A stretch of 9,024 nt of DNA from Sphingomonadaceae bacterium (lineage in GTDB: Bacteria; Pseudomonadota; Alphaproteobacteria; Sphingomonadales; Sphingomonadaceae), in assembly GCA_004282995.1 (NCBI GenBank), contig SHLU01000090.1, positions 1 to 9,024 of the forward strand. Reading direction: 5' to 3'. Under the pieces are notes generated by a model that saw nothing but the letters and a program-made list of their open reading frames with translations, was not told the DNA's origin and did not search any database. How positions within the stretch are numbered: the first letter of the stretch is position 1; every line of letters begins with the position of its first letter. Below are positions 5,702-9,024 of the stretch, piece by piece. A program made the translations under genes and the position numbers.

Positions 5702-7162
5702 TCAGCTTACCAGCCCCGCGGTGACTGCCAGCCCGAGGAAGGCGAAGAAGCCCATCGAGTCGGTGATCATCGTCACGAATACGCTGCTGGCTACTGCCGG
5801 ATCCTGGTCAAGCCGGTCGAAGGCAACCGGCACCAATACGCCCGCCAGCCCTGCGACAATGATGTTGACCACCATGGCGACGGCTATCACTACCCCGAGC
5901 ATCGGGGTGAATATTGCGCCCGTGCCGATCCCGATCAGCACCGCGATAGTGACGCCGTTAAGCAGCGCCACCCGCAGTTCGCGCAGAAGAATGCGCTGCG
6001 TATTGGAACGGGTCAGCTGATTGGTGGCGATGGCGCGCACGGTTACCGCCATGGTCTGCGTCCCGGCATTGCCGCCGATGCTGGCAACGATCGGCATCAG
6101 CACGGCCAGCGCCACCAGTTTCTCGATCGCGGCACCGAACATGTAGATGATCGCGCTCGCCACCAGTGCGGTGCCGAGATTGGCGATCAACCAGCGCACG
6201 CGGGCCGAGAAGGCGTCGCGGATTGGCTCGTTGATGTCGCCATCGCCCGCGCCTGACAGGAGCAGCGCATCCTCACCTGCTTCTTCGGAGATGATGTGAA
6301 CGATATCGTCGACCGTCATCTGCCCGACCAATCGGCCGTCCTCGTCGATGACCGCGGCGCTGATGAGATTGTATTTCTGGAACATCAGCGCGACTTCTTC
6401 CTGGTCGAGCATGACCGGGATCAGCGTCTGATCGCGCTTCATCACGTCGCCCAGGGCGATATTGCGCGGGGTGGTGAGAACCCAGCTCAGAGCGCAGGTG
6501 CCGACCGGATGATGCGAGGCATCAACGACGAAGATTTCGAAGAATTCGGTCGGCAATTCCTGCTCTGCGCGCAGGAAATCGATCAGCTCGCCAACGGTCA
6601 CATGTTCGGGCACAGCCACGAAATCGCGGCTCATCAGGCGTCCGGCGGTTTCTTCCGGATAGGCCAGCGCGCTTTCGATGGCGACACGATCTTCGGCTTC
6701 GACTTCGGCCAGGACGGCCTGCTGGTCATCCTCGTCAAGATCTTCGATCAGCTGGACCGCATCGTCGGTGTCGAGCTGTTCGATGATGGTTGCGACCGCT
6801 TCGGGGTCGAGCGCCTCCATCATGTCTTCGCGGACGTAGTCGTTAAGCTCTGCGATGACTTCGGAGCTCATCAGATCGTTGATGGCGATCGTCAGCGGAG
6901 CACGCTCGTCGCGGTCTACCAGCTCGAACAAGTCGGCAATGTCGGCAGGGTGGAGCGGTTCGACCAATTCGTAGACGAGGTCGCTCTCACCCGCTTCCAG
7001 CGCATCGCGCACGGCACGGACATATTCGGGCTTGAGTGTGTTTTCCTCATCCAGCCGCTCGTCATCGAGGCGATCGTCCGGGTGGGCGGTGTCTGCTGGC
7101 ACGTCGGCGCTCGCCGCCGGCGCGGTCAGCAGGTCTTCATCTTGGCGGTCGTCCATCCCCAT
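5702..7162 (-). CDS. mgtE: Magnesium transporter MgtE
   Basis: This 486-residue Mg2+ channel/transporter of the inner membrane has the complete family layout. A very acidic tail (1-45) comes first. The MgtE N domain follows (about 45-178), with HPADIADLFE. Two CBS domains (about 180-240 and 243-300) sense cytoplasmic Mg2+ and gate the pore in studied members. The membrane domain starts at about 325, with GGNAGTQT (363-370) and FDRLDQDPAVASSVF then TMITDSMGFF near 448-473. Asp468 probably matches the pore aspartate known from Thermus MgtE (inferred by position). The open frame begins at a TTG at 7180, but the ATG at 7162 is more likely; an ATG at 7156 is also possible. Long open frames on the opposite strand here are composition artefacts. 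It diverges from the cyclophilin gene, with 103 bases between starts. I see no room for a long leader such as an M-box riboswitch. Confidence 0.95.
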   Translation of the reverse strand: MGMDDRQDEDLLTAPAASADVPADTAHPDDRLDDERLDEENTLKPEYVRAVRDALEAGESDLVYELVEPLHPADIADLFELVDRDERAPLTIAINDLMSSEVIAELNDYVREDMMEALDPEAVATIIEQLDTDDAVQLIEDLDEDDQQAVLAEVEAEDRVAIESALAYPEETAGRLMSRDFVAVPEHVTVGELIDFLRAEQELPTEFFEIFVVDASHHPVGTCALSWVLTTPRNIALGDVMKRDQTLIPVMLDQEEVALMFQKYNLISAAVIDEDGRLVGQMTVDDIVHIISEEAGEDALLLSGAGDGDINEPIRDAFSARVRWLIANLGTALVASAIIYMFGAAIEKLVALAVLMPIVASIGGNAGTQTMAVTVRAIATNQLTRSNTQRILLRELRVALLNGVTIAVLIGIGTGAIFTPMLGVVIAVAMVVNIIVAGLAGVLVPVAFDRLDQDPAVASSVFVTMITDSMGFFAFLGLAVTAGLVS

Positions 7163-7252
7163 GGCGAGCGGTCTAAGCAACGCAGACGGTAATGCAAGCG
7201 GCGGGGTAGCGCGAATGGGTGACTGTCCCTAGGAAGGGCGCAAACCAGCAAT

Positions 7253-7257
7253 AGGAG
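7253..7257 (+). promoter_or_regulatory. Ribosome binding site of the cyclophilin gene
   Basis: AGGAG lies 8 bases ahead of the ATG at 7266, an ideal distance, and fixes that start. The rest of the 103-base divergent gap (7163-7265) shows no promoter hexamers I can assign with confidence in either direction. Confidence 0.7.
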
Positions 7258-7265
7258 ATTCCCCG

Positions 7266-7727
7266 ATGGCCGATAAACTTACGCTCACACTCGACACCGG
7301 CGATGGCGACAACAAGGATGTTGTCATCAAGTTGCGCCCCGATCTGGCGCCCGGCCATGTCGAACGCATCACCGAACTGGCGCAGGAAGGTTTCTATGAC
7401 GGCGTAGTGTTCCACCGTGTCATTCCCGGCTTCATGGCGCAGGGCGGCGATCCGACCGGCACCGGCATGAGCGGCAGCGACAAGCCGGACCTCAAGGCCG
7501 AATTCAACGCCGAACCGCACACGCGCGGTACATGTTCGATGGCCCGCACCCAGGTGCCCGACAGTGCCAACAGCCAGTTCTTCATCTGCTTTGACGACGC
7601 CCATTTCCTCGACGGCCAGTACACCGTCTGGGGCCAGGTGACCGAGGGCATGGAGCATGTCGACGCGCTGCCCAAGGGCGAACCGCCGGCGAATCCGGGC
7701 AAGATCGTCAAGGCAACTGTCGGCTAA
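7266..7727 (+). CDS. ppiB: Cyclophilin-type peptidyl-prolyl cis-trans isomerase
   Basis: This is a 153-residue single-domain cyclophilin that speeds cis-trans isomerisation of X-Pro bonds. It has no signal peptide, so it is the cytoplasmic PpiB type. The core FHRVIPGFMAQGGDPTGTG (49-67) provides Arg51, Phe56, Met57 and Gln59, equivalent to the human cyclophilin A active-site Arg55, Phe60, Met61 and Gln63. SMARTQVPDSANSQFFI (91-107) and FLDGQYTVWGQV (114-125) complete the pocket. The position of the human Trp121 is Phe114, a change associated with poor cyclosporin binding in bacterial enzymes. The length is typical. The gene converges on the LysR gene with 33 bases between stops. The gap holds only a short hairpin without a T-run. 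Confidence 0.95.
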   Translation: MADKLTLTLDTGDGDNKDVVIKLRPDLAPGHVERITELAQEGFYDGVVFHRVIPGFMAQGGDPTGTGMSGSDKPDLKAEFNAEPHTRGTCSMARTQVPDSANSQFFICFDDAHFLDGQYTVWGQVTEGMEHVDALPKGEPPANPGKIVKATVG

Positions 7728-7756
7728 AGTTGCCGGTTGGCGGATGGTCGATGCAG

Positions 7757-7770
7757 GGGACTAGAGTCCC
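7757..7770. other. Short inverted repeat between two convergent genes
   Basis: GGGAC and GTCCC flank a 4-base loop (TAGA), and the repeat covers the LysR stop codon. It could help end transcription from either side, but no T-run follows in either direction and the stem is only 5-6 base pairs, so it is not called as a terminator. Confidence 0.3.
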
Positions 7771-8654
7771 GCGCCGACCAGCCAATCATGAAACAGCCGC
7801 ACCGGGCGCTCTTCCAGCGCGGTCGGGCGGCAGACGAACCAATAGCTGTAGGGACTGTCGACTTCGAGGTCGAACAACTCGGTCAGGCGGTCGTCGTCGG
7901 CACGGCGCAAATGGTCATCGTGCATGATGGCGATGCCAAGCCCCTGCGCTGCTGCTTCGAGCATCAACTGACCCGAATCATAATGGTCGATGGCCGATGG
8001 TTCGAGGTCGCGCATGCCCAACGCGTCTTTCCAGGCCAGGAAGCTGTCGGGCAATTCGTTGTGGATCAGGAAGGTCTGCTTGGCGAGAAGCTCTTCATCG
8101 GGCGTATCGCCGACCTTCGAGGCTATTTCGCGATTGCAGATGGCATGGACCTTGTTCTCGTCCAGCCGTACGGCGTGCAGTCGTCGATCCGGCCCGCGCG
8201 AAAGGATAATCGCCGCGTCCAGCGTATCGCCGACCCGGTCCTCGAGGTGCGGCCCGGTGTCGATGTCGATATGCAGCAGTTTATGGCGTGCGCGCAGTTC
8301 GGCCAATCGCGGAAACAGGCGCTGGCTGCCGAACAGCGGCAGCACGCCAAGCCGTAGACGCAGCAGCGAGAGATTGTCCGATTGGCCTTCGACAGCGCGC
8401 GCCAGCGCCTCGAAATGCGGGTTCACGGCCTCGAAGAACTGGTGTCCCTCGTCGGTCAGCGTCATCGCCTGCCTTGCGCGGGTAAACAGCTTCTTGCCGA
8501 CGAACTCCTCGAGATTGGCGATCCGCCGCGACAGCGCGCTTGGGCTGAGGTTCAGTTCCTCCGCAGCAGCGCGCGCAGATCCGAGCCGAACGGTGCGCAT
8601 GAAGGCTTCGAGGGCACGGAGCGGCGGGAGGCGACGAATAGGCATGGCCCCCAT
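7761..8654 (-). CDS. LysR-family transcriptional regulator (GcvA-like)
   Basis: This 297-residue regulator has an N-terminal winged helix-turn-helix, with RRLPPLRALEAFMRTV (7-22), then the recognition region SARAAAEELNLSPSALSRRIANLEE (about 26-50) and KLFTRARQAMTLTDEG. A substrate-binding domain follows from about residue 97. The LPPLRALEAF opening, and PFAM-style spacing from memory, place it near the GcvA/AmpR-like branch, but the ligand and targets are unknown. An ATG at 8654 and one at 8645 are both possible starts; neither has a strong Shine-Dalgarno sequence. There is no divergently transcribed neighbour, the usual LysR target arrangement. The gene follows the CorC-type gene by 55 bases on the same strand and converges on the cyclophilin gene. 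A T-N11-A dyad lies just upstream and may be an autoregulatory site. Confidence 0.92.
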   Translation of the reverse strand: MGAMPIRRLPPLRALEAFMRTVRLGSARAAAEELNLSPSALSRRIANLEEFVGKKLFTRARQAMTLTDEGHQFFEAVNPHFEALARAVEGQSDNLSLLRLRLGVLPLFGSQRLFPRLAELRARHKLLHIDIDTGPHLEDRVGDTLDAAIILSRGPDRRLHAVRLDENKVHAICNREIASKVGDTPDEELLAKQTFLIHNELPDSFLAWKDALGMRDLEPSAIDHYDSGQLMLEAAAQGLGIAIMHDDHLRRADDDRLTELFDLEVDSPYSYWFVCRPTALEERPVRLFHDWLVGAGL

Positions 8655-8660
8655 GTGGAG

Positions 8661-8673
8661 TGCAAAAAGTGCA
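8661..8673 (-). promoter_or_regulatory. Possible LysR-type operator (T-N11-A dyad)
   Basis: TGCA-N5-TGCA forms a dyad with the T-N11-A shape of LysR-type binding boxes. The same bases also form a direct repeat of AGTGCAA at 8659-8665 and 8668-8674. It lies 6 bases upstream of the LysR start, so binding there would suit autorepression. This is pattern evidence only. Confidence 0.35.
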
Positions 8674-8691
8674 ATGTCGAGAAGGCTTTTG

Positions 8692-8710
8692 GACCGTAGT
8701 CAGAGCGGTC
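8692..8710. other. Weak inverted repeat after the CorC-type gene
   Basis: GACCG (8692-8696) and CGGTC (8706-8710) are separated by 9 bases and the repeat begins at the stop codon of the CorC-type gene. On the transcribed minus strand it is followed by A-rich rather than T-rich sequence, so it does not look like a standard intrinsic terminator. Confidence 0.25.
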
Positions 8711-9024
8711 TAGCCGTCGGTCTCTTCTGCAACCTGTTGCGGTGCATGCAATCGTAGCCGTTTCACATGGGTCTCGTCGCCGTCGATCACTTCGATCTTC
8801 CAGCCGCTTGGATGTTCGACGATCTCACCGACTGGCGGGACGCGCTCGGCCAGCACAAAGGTGAGTCCGCCAAGGGTATCAACCGATTCCTCGACTTCGG
8901 CCAGCCGTGGGTCGATCTGTTCGGCGACATCGTCGAGCTCCAACCGGGCATCGCAATCCCACATCCCGTCGCCGATATCGGCGATCCAGACCTCGGGCGA
9001 ATCATCGTGTTCGTCCTCTATCTC
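8710..9024 (-). CDS. CorC/HlyC-type protein, C-terminal part (runs off right edge)
   Basis: The last 104 residues are present; the frame is open to the window end, so the start lies beyond 9024. The segment begins EIEDEHDD, which in this family follows the second CBS domain, and continues with the transporter-associated domain (CorC_HlyC, PF03471): LDDVAEQIDPRLAEVEESVDTLGGL, VLAERVPPVGEIVEHPSGWKIEVIDGDETHVKRLRL. Family members have been linked to Mg2+ and Co2+ handling and were once called hemolysins; magnesium efflux is the current view for membrane-bound relatives. Whether this copy has the DUF21 membrane domain or is the soluble CBS-only form cannot be seen here. It lies 55 bases upstream of the LysR gene on the same strand. 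Confidence 0.9.
   Translation of the reverse strand, partial: EIEDEHDDSPEVWIADIGDGMWDCDARLELDDVAEQIDPRLAEVEESVDTLGGLTFVLAERVPPVGEIVEHPSGWKIEVIDGDETHVKRLRLHAPQQVAEETDG

Noticed and set aside
5639..7192. Two long plus-strand open frames (205 and 298 residues) over mgtE
   Set aside because: They are antisense to a fully convincing MgtE, have His/Asp/Arg-rich translations with no family motif, and arise from GC-rich codon bias.
7163..7265. Mg2+-sensing leader (M-box type) upstream of mgtE
   Set aside because: The divergent gap is about 103 bases, shared with the cyclophilin gene, and shows none of the long conserved structure such a riboswitch needs.
7737..8757. Plus-strand open frames of 206 and 255 residues over the LysR gene
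   Set aside because: They are antisense shadows with low-complexity Ser/Arg-rich or motif-free translations.

Overview
The window is a GC-rich stretch of ordinary chromosome. It looks like an alphaproteobacterium, most likely a sphingomonad of the Erythrobacter/Altererythrobacter kind. This rests on protein style (an alphaproteobacterial DUF1489 protein, a sphingomonad-type small membrane protein, the DciA N-terminus) and on the very dense packing. It is an inference without any database search. I see no RNA genes, CRISPR arrays, insertion sequences, phage genes or attachment sites. No gap without a gene exceeds about 105 bases.

Left part (1-1487). A DUF721/DciA-type gene runs off the left edge on the minus strand. 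It diverges from mutY, with only about 14-29 bases between the two start codons. mutY converges on a 74-residue membrane protein gene, and their stop codons overlap.

Central operon (1592-5269, plus strand). Four genes are chained by start/stop overlaps: a Tat-exported serine hydrolase that looks like a family VIII esterase, the NADH/NAD-RNA pyrophosphatase NudC, a cytoplasmic DsbA/FrnE-like thiol oxidoreductase, and a short-chain dehydrogenase. The overlaps (TGATG, ATGA, GTGA) indicate one transcript with translational coupling. A redox or nucleotide-cofactor theme is plausible for the last three genes but is not proven.

Right part (5266-9024). On the minus strand, mgtE (Mg2+ channel/transporter) is followed 43 bases later by a DUF1489 gene of unknown function, whose stop codon shares a CTAG with the stop of the dehydrogenase gene. 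A cytoplasmic cyclophilin gene (plus strand) diverges from mgtE and converges on a GcvA-like LysR regulator. At the right edge is the C-terminal part of a CorC/HlyC-type protein, 55 bases upstream of the LysR gene on the same strand. Two magnesium-linked families (MgtE and CorC) therefore lie within 2 kb of each other.

I found no clear undescribed system. The most useful leads are the family VIII-like active site of the exported hydrolase, the coupled hydrolase-nudC-frnE-SDR operon, a possible leaderless start for the small membrane protein, and a T-N11-A dyad just ahead of the LysR gene.
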